Assembly (NCBI GenBank): GCA_024636475.1
Contig: JAGXHA010000010.1
Coordinates: 1 to 55,535 of the forward strand
Length of the DNA stretch: 55,535 nucleotides
Direction of reading: 5' to 3'
Source: Roseobacter sp.
Lineage (GTDB): Bacteria; Pseudomonadota; Alphaproteobacteria; Rhodobacterales; Rhodobacteraceae
Part shown: in pieces, positions 7,516 to 16,187 of the stretch
Numbering within the stretch: the stretch's first letter is position 1
Layout of the letters: every line of letters begins with the position of its first letter
Program-made: the position numbers and the translations under genes
The notes under the pieces: generated by a model
Told to the model about the DNA's origin: nothing
The model's database searches: none
What the model saw: the letters and a program-made list of their open reading frames with translations, nothing else

Positions 7516-8685
7516 ATGCCCGTCGTGAACCGCATCGCGGATTTCGCCTCTTTGATGACCCAGTGGCGCAGACATTTGCACACAATCCCCGAATTGGGCG
7601 TTGAATGCCACAAGACTGCGGCCTTTGTGGCCGAGCGTTTGCGCGAATTCGGCGTGGATGAACTGCACGAAGGGTTTGCCACGACAGGAATGGTGGCGAT
7701 CATCAACGGGCAGGGCAAGGGGCCAACGATTGGCTTGCGCGCGGATATGGACGGCTTGCCGATCCTTGAGGCGACCGGACTGGACTATGCCAGCACCCAC
7801 GAAGGCAAAATGCACGCATGCGGGCATGACGGCCATACGACGATGCTGCTGGGGGCCGCGAAGTACCTTGCCGAGACGCGCAATTTTTCGGGTCGCGTGG
7901 CGCTGATCTTTCAACCGGCCGAAGAAACCGGCGGCGGGGCCGAAGTGATGGTGCAAGAGGGTATTCTCGACCGCTTTGATATCTCCCAGCTTTATGCGCT
8001 GCACAATGCACCCGGCTTCGGTGTTGGCGGATTTTATACCACGCCGGGCCCTATCATGGCAGCGGTGGACAGCTTTCACATTCATATCAAGGGTTTGGGA
8101 GGGCACGGCGCCATGCCTCACGACACCCGCGATCCGGTCGTGGCGGCCTGTGGCATTGCCACCGCGATCCAGACCATCGTAAGCCGCAACCACTACGCGC
8201 TGAACGATCTGGTGGTGTCAGTCACACAAATCCACACCGGCACGGTCGATAACGTGATCCCCGAAACGGCCTATATCAACGGCACCGTGCGGACCTTTGA
8301 CAAGGAGGTTCAGGCTATGGTGATGCGCCGGTTGCAGCAGATCGTCGATGGTCAGGCCTCGAGCTATGACGTCGAGGCGACGTTGGACTACGTCAAAGGC
8401 TATCCGGCAACGATTAACACCGCCGAAAATGCCAAGTTCGCGGCAGAGATTGCGACAGAAATTGCCGGAGAGGACCATGTTGTTGCGGATAATGGTCGCG
8501 AAATGGGGGCGGAAGATTTCAGCTATATGCTGGAAAAGCGGCCCGGAGCCTATTTGTTCTTAGGTCAGGGCGACACAGCGGGGCTGCACCATCCCAAGTA
8601 TAATTTCGACGACGAGATCGCCCCGGTTGGCGCGTCCTTCTTTGCCCGGATTGTGGAGCGGGCACAGCCTGTGGGGGCAAAGTAA
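7516..8685 (+). CDS. M20 family amidohydrolase (hippurate hydrolase/N-acyl amino acid amidohydrolase type)
   Basis: A 389-residue M20D metallopeptidase. The dinuclear-metal ligands are visible in ACGHDGH (101-107) and QPAEETGGG (134-141), and the dimerisation lid in GGHGAMPHDTRDP. Members cleave N-acyl or N-aminoacyl amides such as hippurate, N-acetyl amino acids or indole-acetyl conjugates; the substrate here is unknown. Start at ATG 7516, with AGGAG at 7503-7507. Its stop overlaps the next ATG by one base (TAATG), so it is coupled to two ureohydrolases. The cassette suggests stepwise breakdown of an acylated guanidino or agmatine-like compound (inference). Confidence 0.92.
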   Translation: MPVVNRIADFASLMTQWRRHLHTIPELGVECHKTAAFVAERLREFGVDELHEGFATTGMVAIINGQGKGPTIGLRADMDGLPILEATGLDYASTHEGKMHACGHDGHTTMLLGAAKYLAETRNFSGRVALIFQPAEETGGGAEVMVQEGILDRFDISQLYALHNAPGFGVGGFYTTPGPIMAAVDSFHIHIKGLGGHGAMPHDTRDPVVAACGIATAIQTIVSRNHYALNDLVVSVTQIHTGTVDNVIPETAYINGTVRTFDKEVQAMVMRRLQQIVDGQASSYDVEATLDYVKGYPATINTAENAKFAAEIATEIAGEDHVVADNGREMGAEDFSYMLEKRPGAYLFLGQGDTAGLHHPKYNFDDEIAPVGASFFARIVERAQPVGAK

Positions 8686-9650
8686 TGGCACTGGAGGACG
8701 CAAAAACCCAAGTCGATCAGGCCTTTACGCGTGCAGACCTCAAGGGACCAAGCTTTGAGAACGCCTTTGGCGGGGCCACGTCGTTTTTGCGCCGCCGCTA
8801 TACCAAAGACCTGAGAGGCGTGGATATCGCCGTGACTGGCGTGCCATTTGATCAAGCCGTAACCAACCGCCCTGGCACCCGACTTGGGCCGCGCGCGATC
8901 CGCGAGGCATCAACCCTGCAACCCTATGATCCGCCCTATGGCTGGGATTTCGATGTGCTGAGCGAATTTGCCATCGCGGATTATGGCGATCTGGCGTTCG
9001 ATTATGGCCATACCAGCCAGTTTCCTGCCGTTTTGACCCAGCATATCAAGGGCATACTGGACGCAGGGGCCGCAAGCGTGGTGCTGGGCGGCGATCATTA
9101 TATCAGCTTTCCCATCCTCAAGGCCTATGCCGAGAAATACGGGCCGATCAGCCTGTTGCAATTCGATGCCCATTCGGACACCTGGCCCGATGATGACATG
9201 GACCGCATCGACCACGGCACGATGTTCTACAAGGCGGTGAAATCGGGGATCGTTGATCCTGCGACCTCGGTGCAGGTGGGGATCAGAACGACAAATCCAG
9301 ATACGTTGGGGGTCACCACGATTGACGCCCGCGAGGTCCACGAGCTGGGCCCCCTAGCGGCTGTTTCCAAGATAAAACAGACACTTGGGGACCGCCCTTG
9401 CTATCTGACCTTTGATATCGATGCGCTTGACCCTGCCTTTGCACCGGGGACTGGCACACCGGTTTGGGGCGGGCTTACGTCAGCACAATGCGCGATCATA
9501 CTGCGCGATCTGGCGGGGATCAACATTGTGGGGGGCGATGTCGTCGAAGTCTCGCCACCGTTTGATACCACTGGGGCCACCGCGATTGCCGGCGCACATG
9601 TGGCGACGGAAATCCTGTGCCTGTTGGGATGGAGGATGCGAAACGCATGA
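8685..9650 (+). CDS. speB: Agmatinase-type ureohydrolase
   Basis: A 321-residue binuclear manganese ureohydrolase. Metal ligands lie in GGDH (135-138), DAHSD (161-165) and FDIDALDPAFAPGTGTP (243-259). The DHGTMF segment after DAHSD resembles agmatinases, which cut agmatine to putrescine and urea. The start overlaps the stop of the M20 gene by one base and the stop overlaps the next ureohydrolase by four. Side activity on other guanidino compounds is possible, since substrate choice in this family is set by loops I cannot model. The symbol is a family-level guess. Confidence 0.88.
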   Translation: MALEDAKTQVDQAFTRADLKGPSFENAFGGATSFLRRRYTKDLRGVDIAVTGVPFDQAVTNRPGTRLGPRAIREASTLQPYDPPYGWDFDVLSEFAIADYGDLAFDYGHTSQFPAVLTQHIKGILDAGAASVVLGGDHYISFPILKAYAEKYGPISLLQFDAHSDTWPDDDMDRIDHGTMFYKAVKSGIVDPATSVQVGIRTTNPDTLGVTTIDAREVHELGPLAAVSKIKQTLGDRPCYLTFDIDALDPAFAPGTGTPVWGGLTSAQCAIILRDLAGINIVGGDVVEVSPPFDTTGATAIAGAHVATEILCLLGWRMRNA

Positions 9651-10594
9651 GTGATAAGAACCAACCTATTAGCGGCAATGATCTGGCCCGATTTTCGGGG
9701 CCCAACACGTTCATGCGCCTGCCTTCTTCAAGAGACCTCAAGGGGTTGGACGTTGCAGTCTTGGGTATTCCTTTGGATATCGGCACCTCTTGGCGATCGG
9801 GAACGCGTTTTGGCCCCAAGCAGGTTCGCGCTGAAAGTGCGATGCTGCGGCCCTATAATCTGGCTACAGGGGCGGCCCCTTTTGACTCACTGCAAGTTGC
9901 GGATATCGGTGATCTGGCGATCAATACCTTTTCACTTTCCCAAAGCCTGTCCATTATTTCAGAGAGTTACGACGCGATCTTGAAGTATGATGCGATGCCC
10001 GTCGCCATTGGAGGGGATCATTCGATCACGCTTCCAATCTTGCGGGCAATGGCAAAGCGGCACGGTCCGCTGGCGCTTGTTCATGTGGATGCCCATGCCG
10101 ACGTCAATGACGAGATGTTCGGCGAGCGAGAAACTCATGGCACAGTCTTTCGGCGCGCCTATGAAGAAGGGCTGATCAACCCGCAAAAAACCTATCAGAT
10201 CGGATTGCGGGGGTCGGGCTACGGTGCCGATGACTTTACCGAGGCCGCAGGCTGGGGTTTCCAACAATTCCCCGCGCACGAACTGTGGCATCGCAGTCTT
10301 GCACCGCTGGGTGCTGAAATCCGCCGCGACATCGGCGACGCCCCCGTTTATGTCACCTACGATATCGACAGCCTTGATCCCGCTTACGCCCCCGGCACCG
10401 GCACGCCGGAAATTGGGGGATTAACCACGCCGCAAGCGCTCGAGCTTTTGCGCGCACTTAAGGGATTGAACATTGTCGGGGCGGATCTGGTTGAAGTTTC
10501 CCCCCCCTACGACACGTCTGGCAATACCGCGCTGACGGGTGCCAATATCTTGTTTGAAATTCTATGTATCCTGCCTGGGGTCGTGTATCGTTGA
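9647..10594 (+). CDS. Ureohydrolase, guanidinobutyrase/guanidinopropionase type
   Basis: A 315-residue second ureohydrolase, coupled by ATGA to the agmatinase-like gene. Metal motifs are GGDHSIT (122-128), DAHAD (148-152) and YDIDSLDPAYAPGTGTP. The segment VNDEMFGERETHGTVF after DAHAD is like that of guanidinobutyrase and guanidinopropionase (GbuA/GpuA) and differs from the neighbour's WPDDDMDRIDHGTMF, so the pair probably handles different guanidino acids or amines instead of being a simple recent duplication. The products would be urea and an amino acid or amine. Start at 9647; an upstream in-frame codon at 9617 lies inside the preceding gene and is less likely. Confidence 0.88.
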   Translation: MSDKNQPISGNDLARFSGPNTFMRLPSSRDLKGLDVAVLGIPLDIGTSWRSGTRFGPKQVRAESAMLRPYNLATGAAPFDSLQVADIGDLAINTFSLSQSLSIISESYDAILKYDAMPVAIGGDHSITLPILRAMAKRHGPLALVHVDAHADVNDEMFGERETHGTVFRRAYEEGLINPQKTYQIGLRGSGYGADDFTEAAGWGFQQFPAHELWHRSLAPLGAEIRRDIGDAPVYVTYDIDSLDPAYAPGTGTPEIGGLTTPQALELLRALKGLNIVGADLVEVSPPYDTSGNTALTGANILFEILCILPGVVYR

Positions 10595-10611
10595 TCTGAT
10601 GATGCTGTGTG

Positions 10612-11079
10612 ATGGGTTTGAGTGGCAAAATGAAAGCGAAAAAAGTTATGATGATGTTTTTCTGGCTGGTCGTCGCGGTCTTTATCGGCTTGCAAGCCTA
10701 TGTGCGCCTTGCCCCCTCCAATCCGCAGGACTGGACGATTGACCCCTCGAAAGACGCTCCGGGCGCATATGCGACGGCGGGTGGCTACCGCGTTGTCAGC
10801 ACCATTGATACGGACGCAGACAGTTTTCTTGCGGCATTTGACAATGCCATGAAGGCGCAGCCACGCACCCGAAAACTGGCCGAGGTTGACGGGCAGCATA
10901 TCTACATCAGCAGGTCTCTTTTGTGGGGTTTTCCTGATTATACGACAGTGGCTTTTGACGACGGTAAAAGCCGCGCAACGATCTATAGCCGCTTGCGTTT
11001 TGGTGGATCAGATATGGGTGTGAACAAGAAACGACTGCAACAAGTTCTCACGTCGATTGGGATCGACCCGGAGGGCTGA
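10612..11079 (+). CDS. DUF1499 family protein, membrane-anchored
   Basis: About 155 residues. An N-terminal hydrophobic segment (VMMMFFWLVVAVFIGLQAYV) is a signal anchor, followed by a ~110-residue DUF1499 domain (YRVVSTIDTDADSFLAAFDN, then YTTVAFDDGKSRATIYSRLR). Function of the family is unknown; it is probably exported or faces the periplasm. Start is uncertain among GTG 10609, ATG 10612 and ATG 10630, none with a good ribosome-binding site. The last 72 bases overlap the end of the convergent small gene. Confidence 0.75.
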   Translation: MGLSGKMKAKKVMMMFFWLVVAVFIGLQAYVRLAPSNPQDWTIDPSKDAPGAYATAGGYRVVSTIDTDADSFLAAFDNAMKAQPRTRKLAEVDGQHIYISRSLLWGFPDYTTVAFDDGKSRATIYSRLRFGGSDMGVNKKRLQQVLTSIGIDPEG

Positions 11080-11307
11080 ACTAAGGCAGCCTTGCTTTAC
11101 CTCGCGCCACATCGGCACATTCAGGGACATCTGGCACTGCGCCATAAAGAGCCTGCCGCCCACGTCCATGCAAATGGTCTGGCCAAGCTCGATCCGGTTT
11201 CCTTGGGTATTTGTGCAATAACAATCAACAGCCTTTCCACTGGGATAGGTGCTTTGCGCGGCAGCCGTTTGGGCAATCAGGCCCAGTAGCAGAGCAATCT
11301 GTTTCAT
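11008..11307 (-). CDS. Small secreted cysteine-containing protein
   Basis: A 99-residue protein with a clear signal peptide (MKQIALLLGLIAQTAAAQS) and several Cys in the mature part (DCYC, TICMD, AQCQM, KQGC), which suggests disulfides in the periplasm. Not recognised as a named family. Its last ~24 codons run antisense into the DUF1499 gene, so the natural stop may have been lost and the tail after KQGC extended. Supported by the signal peptide and placement between genes; no functional evidence. Confidence 0.6.
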   Translation of the reverse strand: MKQIALLLGLIAQTAAAQSTYPSGKAVDCYCTNTQGNRIELGQTICMDVGGRLFMAQCQMSLNVPMWREVKQGCLSSALRVDPNRRENLLQSFLVHTHI

Positions 11308-11369
11308 AGAAGTCAGATTAGCACAAAGCGGCCCTTGACCAAAGGCTTATCATCAGCGACAGAAATGCG

Positions 11370-12425
11370 ATGATCCCCATGGACCGCCTTGCCCAAATCC
11401 TCCAGCGTTTCCAGTTTCTGGAGGCGTCGATGTCTGCCGGGTCAGATGGTGCGGATTTCGCGAAGCTGGCAAAGGAATACGCAGACCTGCGCCCGGTGGT
11501 CGATCAGATCGAGGGATATCGCGGCTTGCTGCAAGACATGGACGATGCGCGGGCCATGCTGAAAGACCCCGAAATGGCTGAACTGGCCGAAGAAGAATTG
11601 CCGCGTCTCAAGGCCGTGTTGCCAAAGGCCGAAGCCGCCTTGCAATTGGCTTTGCTGCCCAAAGATGAAGCCGATGCAAAACCTGCCATGCTTGAGATCC
11701 GACCCGGCACCGGCGGGGACGAGGCGGCATTGTTCGCCGCTGATCTGTTGCGCATGTACCAGCGCTATTCAGAAGCCCAAGGCTGGAAGTTCGATCTGAT
11801 AGAAGAGCAGATGACCGAGCTTGGCGGCGTCAAGGAGGTGGTGGCCCACATCAAGGGCCTTAACGTCTTTGCCCGGTTGAAATACGAATCCGGTGTGCAC
11901 CGGGTCCAGCGTGTGCCGACCACCGAGAGCGGCGGGCGCATCCACACTTCCGCTGCGACAGTGGCCGTGTTGCCAGAGGCGCAGGATGTCGACATTCACG
12001 TTGATCCCAACGATCTGCGGATCGACACCATGCGCAGTTCCGGAGCAGGCGGGCAGCATGTGAATACCACTGATTCCGCGGTGCGGATTACGCATATTCC
12101 TACCGGGATGGTGGTCACGTCCTCTGAAAAGTCGCAGCACCGCAACCGCGAGATCGCGATGCAGGTCCTCAAGGCGCGGCTTTATGATGCGGAGCGCCAG
12201 CGCGTTGACAAGGAACGTTCGGCAGATCGGGCCTCGCAGGTAGGCTCTGGCGATCGGTCCGAACGGATCCGGACCTATAATTTCCCGCAAGGTCGCATGA
12301 CCGACCACCGGATCAATCTGACCCTGTACCGTCTTGATTCTGTGATGCAGGGCGACCTGAACGAGATCATCGACGCACTGACTGCAGACGCGCAGGCGCG
12401 CATGATGGCCGAGATGGGTCAATGA
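11370..12425 (+). CDS. prfA: Peptide chain release factor 1
   Basis: A 351-residue class I release factor that reads UAA and UAG at the ribosomal A site. The GGQ catalytic motif is at residues 227-229 ([17 protein letters not shown]). The codon-recognition tripeptide is PTT at 183-185 ([10 protein letters not shown]), the PxT form of RF1; RF2 would have SPF. The start could be ATG 11370 or 11379. The last four bases overlap prmC, whose product methylates the GGQ glutamine; this pairing is conserved in bacteria. Confidence 0.97.
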   Translation: MIPMDRLAQILQRFQFLEASMSAGSDGADFAKLAKEYADLRPVVDQIEGYRGLLQDMDDARAMLKDPEMAELAEEELPRLKAVLPKAEAALQLALLPKDEADAKPAMLEIRPGTGGDEAALFAADLLRMYQRYSEAQGWKFDLIEEQMTELGGVKEVVAHIKGLNVFARLKYESGVHRVQRVPTTESGGRIHTSAATVAVLPEAQDVDIHVDPNDLRIDTMRSSGAGGQHVNTTDSAVRITHIPTGMVVTSSEKSQHRNREIAMQVLKARLYDAERQRVDKERSADRASQVGSGDRSERIRTYNFPQGRMTDHRINLTLYRLDSVMQGDLNEIIDALTADAQARMMAEMGQ

Positions 12426-13264
12426 GCGCGCCAACGGCTGCGCAAGCCATGGCGTCTGCTGCGGCACGGCTGCGCGCCGCTGGCGTGCCCGACCCAGCCC
12501 GAGATGCGCGGGTCTTGCTGGCCCATGCCGCATCCGTCGATGCCTCGCGTGTCACTCTGATCGCGCCCGAGGAAATCGCCCCCGAGATCGCAGAGCGCTT
12601 CGAAAATCTGATCGCACTCAGGGCCGTGCGCGTGCCCGTTTCACATCTGGTTGGGCAACGGGCCTTTTACGGGCGCGACTTCAAGATAAGCCGCGATGTG
12701 CTGGACCCGCGCCCCGAAACCGAAACCCTGATCGAACTGGCTCTCTCGGAGACGTTCGATCACGTGCTGGACCTTGGCACCGGGTCGGGCTGCATCCTTG
12801 TCACCCTGCTGGCAGAGCGGCAAGAGTCGCACGGCCTGGGCCTGGATTTATCCGAGGCTGCCTGCCTTCAAGCCAGCGCGAATGCAGTGCTGCACGGGGT
12901 AGAGGCGCGCGCAGACATCCGGCAGTCAAACTGGTTCGATGCAGCGGAGGGGCGGTTCGATCTGATCGTCGCAAACCCGCCTTATCTGGCGAAGTCGGAA
13001 ATGGCCGGTGTGGCCCCCGAGTTGCGCCTTCACGAACCCGAGATGGCGTTGACCGACGGATTGGACGGGCTGAGCGCCTACCGTGTCATCGCCTCACAAG
13101 CGCAGGGGTATCTGACGGCCACCGGACGTGTGCTGGCCGAAATCGGCTGGCAACAGGGACCAGATGTTGCAGGAATTTTCAAGACAGCTGGCTGGGGCAG
13201 GGTGCGGATATTGCCAGATCTTGACGGCCGCGACCGTGTCCTTTGGGCGGATACACCCGCCTGA
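12422..13264 (+). CDS. prmC: Release factor glutamine methyltransferase PrmC
   Basis: A 280-residue SAM-dependent N5-glutamine methyltransferase acting on the GGQ motif of release factors. The SAM-binding motif LDLGTGSGC is at 117-124 and the diagnostic NPPY at 185-188 ([13 protein letters not shown]). The N-terminal helical substrate-binding domain covers about residues 1-90. ATGA overlap with prfA shows coupling. Typical length and intact motifs. Confidence 0.96.
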   Translation: MSAPTAAQAMASAAARLRAAGVPDPARDARVLLAHAASVDASRVTLIAPEEIAPEIAERFENLIALRAVRVPVSHLVGQRAFYGRDFKISRDVLDPRPETETLIELALSETFDHVLDLGTGSGCILVTLLAERQESHGLGLDLSEAACLQASANAVLHGVEARADIRQSNWFDAAEGRFDLIVANPPYLAKSEMAGVAPELRLHEPEMALTDGLDGLSAYRVIASQAQGYLTATGRVLAEIGWQQGPDVAGIFKTAGWGRVRILPDLDGRDRVLWADTPA

Positions 13265-13507
13265 ACCGGGTTTAGCGGTCCAGAAGTGGCACGAAAACGC
13301 TAAAAATTCCATTTCATCGGTATTGTTGACAGTTTAGGCTTGATCGTACCGGATGACCGTGCTTATTCAAAGGTGTTGCAGCGGTGGATACCAATCGGTG
13401 GTCCCGCGCGGCGTTAAGCCCAACAGATCGTATGGCGCGCTTTCGAAGGATGTAAACGCATCCGGCGGCTTTTTCGAAGCACAGCACAACAAGGCTGAAC
13501 GAATTAC
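13265..13507 (+). promoter_or_regulatory. 243-base upstream region of the DUF4167 gene
   Basis: TTGACA at 13326 could be a -35, but no good -10 is found at the right distance. Near the 3' end, TTCGAA at 13442 and again at 13473 flank a small hairpin (GGATG/CATCC) followed by GGCGGC and a T5 run (13470-13474), which looks like a weak attenuator within a long leader. No ORF with coding character is seen. Confidence 0.3.
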
Positions 13508-14227
13508 ATGAAATCTTCAAGATCCCGTTCCCGATCCAAGAATACCCGCAACCGTCAACCGCAAGGTGGCAACGTCGTCAACCGTGTGTTCGACAGCTCC
13601 GGCCCGGAGGGCAAGGTGCGCGGCACGCCGCAGCAGGTGATTGAAAAATACAACCAGCTGGCACGCGACGCGCAGCTCAGCAACGACCGCGTGGCGGCTG
13701 AGAACTTCCAGCAACATGCCGAGCATTACCTGCGTATGTTGTCAGAAGCGCAGCGCGAGATTGATCAGCGCCGCGAGGAGCAAGAGCGTCAAAACCGCGA
13801 ACGTCAGGAAGAGCAGGACCGCCAGAACCGTGAGCGCCAGTCAGAGCGTGATCGCGAGCGGGCCGAGCGTCAGGAACGCGATGCCGCAAACGGCGGCCAG
13901 AGCACCGACACCAGCCAGTCTGATGACGCCATCACCAGTGACGCATCCGAGACGCAGGGCAATGATGGCGCGCAGAGCAATCAGCCCTCGCAAGATCATA
14001 ACGAACAGCCCAAGCGTCGGCGCAACAGCCGTGGTCCAAAACCGGCCGATGCTCCGCAGGCAGATGTTTCGTCTCAAGACGGAGAGGACGACAGTAATCT
14101 CGTCGAAACCCCTGAAAGCAAACCAAAGCCGCGGCGCGCACCGCGCCGCAAGCCGCAGCCAAAGTCCGAAGAAAGCTCGGGGCAGCAGGCTAGCGAAGGT
14201 GGGGATCACACCGAAGCCGCCGAATAG
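13508..14227 (+). CDS. DUF4167 domain protein, highly charged
   Basis: A 239-residue protein. Residues 1-15 are Arg/Ser-rich (MKSSRSRSRSKNTRNRQ). Residues about 20-80 are the DUF4167 domain (VFDSSGPEGKVRGTPQQVIE through HAEHYLRMLSEAQ). Residues 80-120 are an Arg/Glu/Gln-rich coiled coil with repeated units (QNRERQEEQDRQNRERQ), and the rest is disordered and basic at the end (KPKPRRAPRRKPQPK). The basic ends suggest RNA or DNA binding, but the family's role is not established. A strong terminator follows 18 bases after the stop. Confidence 0.85.
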   Translation: MKSSRSRSRSKNTRNRQPQGGNVVNRVFDSSGPEGKVRGTPQQVIEKYNQLARDAQLSNDRVAAENFQQHAEHYLRMLSEAQREIDQRREEQERQNRERQEEQDRQNRERQSERDRERAERQERDAANGGQSTDTSQSDDAITSDASETQGNDGAQSNQPSQDHNEQPKRRRNSRGPKPADAPQADVSSQDGEDDSNLVETPESKPKPRRAPRRKPQPKSEESSGQQASEGGDHTEAAE

Positions 14228-14244
14228 GGCCGCCAGAAGATGTA

Positions 14245-14275
14245 AAAAAGGCCTCGCAATTTGCGGGGCCTTTTG
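14245..14275 (+). terminator. Intrinsic terminator after the DUF4167 gene
   Basis: Stem AAGGCCTCGC/GCGGGGCCTT (one G-T pair), loop of about 5, followed by TTTTGC. A-rich on the left as well, so it can also serve rsmA, which converges from the right. Confidence 0.85.
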
Positions 14276-14290
14276 CATTTCAATGGGGGA

Positions 14291-15133
14291 TCATGTCCTT
14301 GCGATTTCGCGGGCCAATGCACAGAAGCGTTCAAGCGGGATCTGCTCTGCGCGGTCGGTGGGTTTGATCCCCGCAGCGATCAGGCGGTCTTCGATATCGG
14401 GTGCCACACCTTTAAGCGCGGCTCGCAACATTTTGCGTCTTTGATTGAAGGCTGCGGCAACAACACGACTGAGCACAGCGGCATCAGCCGGATAGCGCGG
14501 TTGCGCCAAGGCGGTCAGGTGAACTACGGCTGACGACACTTTAGGGGGTGGGGTAAAAGCCTCTGGTGGCAAGTGCATCACGATCCGGGCATCGGCCCGC
14601 CACTGCGCCAAAAGCGCCAACCGCCCATAGGCCTTCGAGCCGGGCTGGGCGACGATCCGTTCGGCGACCTCGCGCTGGAACATCAGCGTCAGGCTTTCCC
14701 AAAACGGCGGCCAGTCGGCGGGGGTGAGCCAGCGCACCAGCAATTCGGTCCCGACGTTATAGGGCAGGTTCGCCGCAATCCGGATCGGCGACGTCAGATG
14801 CACCAGCGGGTCGACCTCAAGCGCGTCCCCCTCGATCACGGTCAAACGACCGGGATATTCGGCTGCGATCTCGGCGAGGGCAGGCAGGCACCGCTTGTCT
14901 TTTTCGATCGCCAGTACGTGGCGGGCGCCCTCAGCCAGCAGACCGCGTGTCAATCCACCGGGGCCGGGGCCGATTTCCAACACGTCGCAGGCCGACATAT
15001 CGCCCGCTTGGCGCGCGATCTTGGCCGTCAGATTGAGGTCGAGCAGGAAATTCTGGCCTAACGATTTGCGTGCCTTGAGGTCATGGCTGTTGATGACGTC
15101 ACGCAGCGGCGGAAGGTTGTCTAGGGCTGTCAT
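14291..15133 (-). CDS. rsmA: 16S rRNA (A1518/A1519) dimethyltransferase RsmA (KsgA)
   Basis: A 280-residue KsgA family enzyme that dimethylates two adjacent adenines in helix 45 of 16S rRNA. Motifs are [10 protein letters not shown] (23-32), [11 protein letters not shown] (52-62, SAM binding) and the catalytic NLPYNVG (122-128). The start at 15133 ([10 protein letters not shown]) fits the family; the open frame upstream crosses an intergenic repeat. It is the last gene of the lptF-lptG-lptD-surA-pdxA-rsmA run, an order also known in part from enterobacteria (lptD-surA-pdxA-rsmA). Confidence 0.96.
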   Translation of the reverse strand: MTALDNLPPLRDVINSHDLKARKSLGQNFLLDLNLTAKIARQAGDMSACDVLEIGPGPGGLTRGLLAEGARHVLAIEKDKRCLPALAEIAAEYPGRLTVIEGDALEVDPLVHLTSPIRIAANLPYNVGTELLVRWLTPADWPPFWESLTLMFQREVAERIVAQPGSKAYGRLALLAQWRADARIVMHLPPEAFTPPPKVSSAVVHLTALAQPRYPADAAVLSRVVAAAFNQRRKMLRAALKGVAPDIEDRLIAAGIKPTDRAEQIPLERFCALAREIART

Positions 15134-15173
15134 TTTACCGCCTGCATTCTGGTAGGACGCATGGAACACAAAA

Positions 15174-15215
15174 GATTTTCGCCTTCGGCGAGGATATTTA
15201 AGAGCCAGAGAAGCA
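15174..15215 (-). repeat. Intergenic repeat copy 1, just after the pdxA stop
   Basis: Read on the minus strand it starts CTTCTCTGGCTCTTAAATA and continues TCCTCGCCGAAGGCGAAAA, including the small hairpin CGCCTTCGGCG. A similar sequence follows the ABC-F stop at 25217, and the ATCCTCGCCGAAG core recurs at 36427. Probably a short dispersed genomic repeat, possibly with terminator function. Confidence 0.5.
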
Positions 15216-16187
15216 TCACGACCCTGCCATTTTATAAGCAAGCCGAATGGCCTCTACCATGCTTGTAGGATTGGCGAGGCCTTTGCCCGCGATATCAAAG
15301 GCAGTGCCATGATCAGGCGAGGTTCTGATGAACGGCAGGCCCAACGTCACGTTCACACCACGGTCAAAATCTAGCGTCTTGATGGGGATCAGCGCTTGAT
15401 CATGGTACATTGCGATGGCCGCATCATAGCGACTGCGTGCCGCTGCATGAAACATCGTATCGGCGGGAAGGGGGCCTATCAGATCGTAGCCTTCGGCTTG
15501 CATGGTCACGACCAGGCCAGCGATCCAATCCACTTCCTGACGTCCAATTGTCCCACCTTCGCCTGCATGCGGGTTCAGGCCGGCAATGGCGATCTTGGGG
15601 GCGGCGATGCCGAACTGTGTCTTCAACCCATCGGCAGTGATCTCGATCACCCGGCGCAAATGCGCAGGCGTCAGAACAAGTGCCACCTGATCGAGCGCGA
15701 TGTGGATTGTCGCAGGAACCACGCGGAGCTGGTCAGATGCGAGCATCATCACAACGTCCTTCCCCCCCGCAAGAGCGGCAAGATATTCGGTATGGCCGGG
15801 ATAAGCAAAGTCCGCCCCGTCTTTAAGCGCCTTTTTGTGGATCGGTGCCGTGGTGATCGCACAGGCCTGCCCGCTGCGCACAAGATCAACGCCCCGGGCG
15901 ATCACGTCAATAATCGATTGCGCGTTGGCAGGATCAGCGAGCCCGGAAACAGTTTGCGCGGGGAAAGGATGGGCCAGCACGGGCAGGGCATTCCCACCTA
16001 TAGCGCTTGCCTGATGACAGCTTTCAATAACGCGGTGCGGGATATCTGTTGGCAAATGGCGGGGATCGCCCATCCAGACCATCGGCACTTCCTGCGCCAA
16101 GATCGCCCATGCACGCGCTGCGACCTCTGGCCCGATTCCTGCCGGCTCTCCACAGGAGATCACGACAGGCGCTGACGCGGGGTTCAT
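15216..16187 (-). CDS. pdxA: 4-hydroxythreonine-4-phosphate dehydrogenase
   Basis: A 323-residue NAD-dependent oxidoreductase of the DXP-dependent pyridoxal phosphate pathway. The divalent-metal histidines are visible in YPGHTE (H132), NPHAGEGG (H207) and MYHDQALIP (H262). ATGA overlap with the upstream surA gene shows translational coupling. Its stop is followed at once by an intergenic repeat before rsmA. Confidence 0.96.
   Translation of the reverse strand: MNPASAPVVISCGEPAGIGPEVAARAWAILAQEVPMVWMGDPRHLPTDIPHRVIESCHQASAIGGNALPVLAHPFPAQTVSGLADPANAQSIIDVIARGVDLVRSGQACAITTAPIHKKALKDGADFAYPGHTEYLAALAGGKDVVMMLASDQLRVVPATIHIALDQVALVLTPAHLRRVIEITADGLKTQFGIAAPKIAIAGLNPHAGEGGTIGRQEVDWIAGLVVTMQAEGYDLIGPLPADTMFHAAARSRYDAAIAMYHDQALIPIKTLDFDRGVNVTLGLPFIRTSPDHGTAFDIAGKGLANPTSMVEAIRLAYKMAGS

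Noticed and set aside
6628..8193. MazG gene extended to 521 residues
   Set aside because: The extra N-terminal part is antisense to the M20 gene; MazG proteins end where the 7452 start predicts and AAGGG lies just before it.
13760..13880. Short repeated DNA units in the DUF4167 gene
   Set aside because: Explained by a repeated Arg/Glu/Gln coiled coil; no spacer structure.
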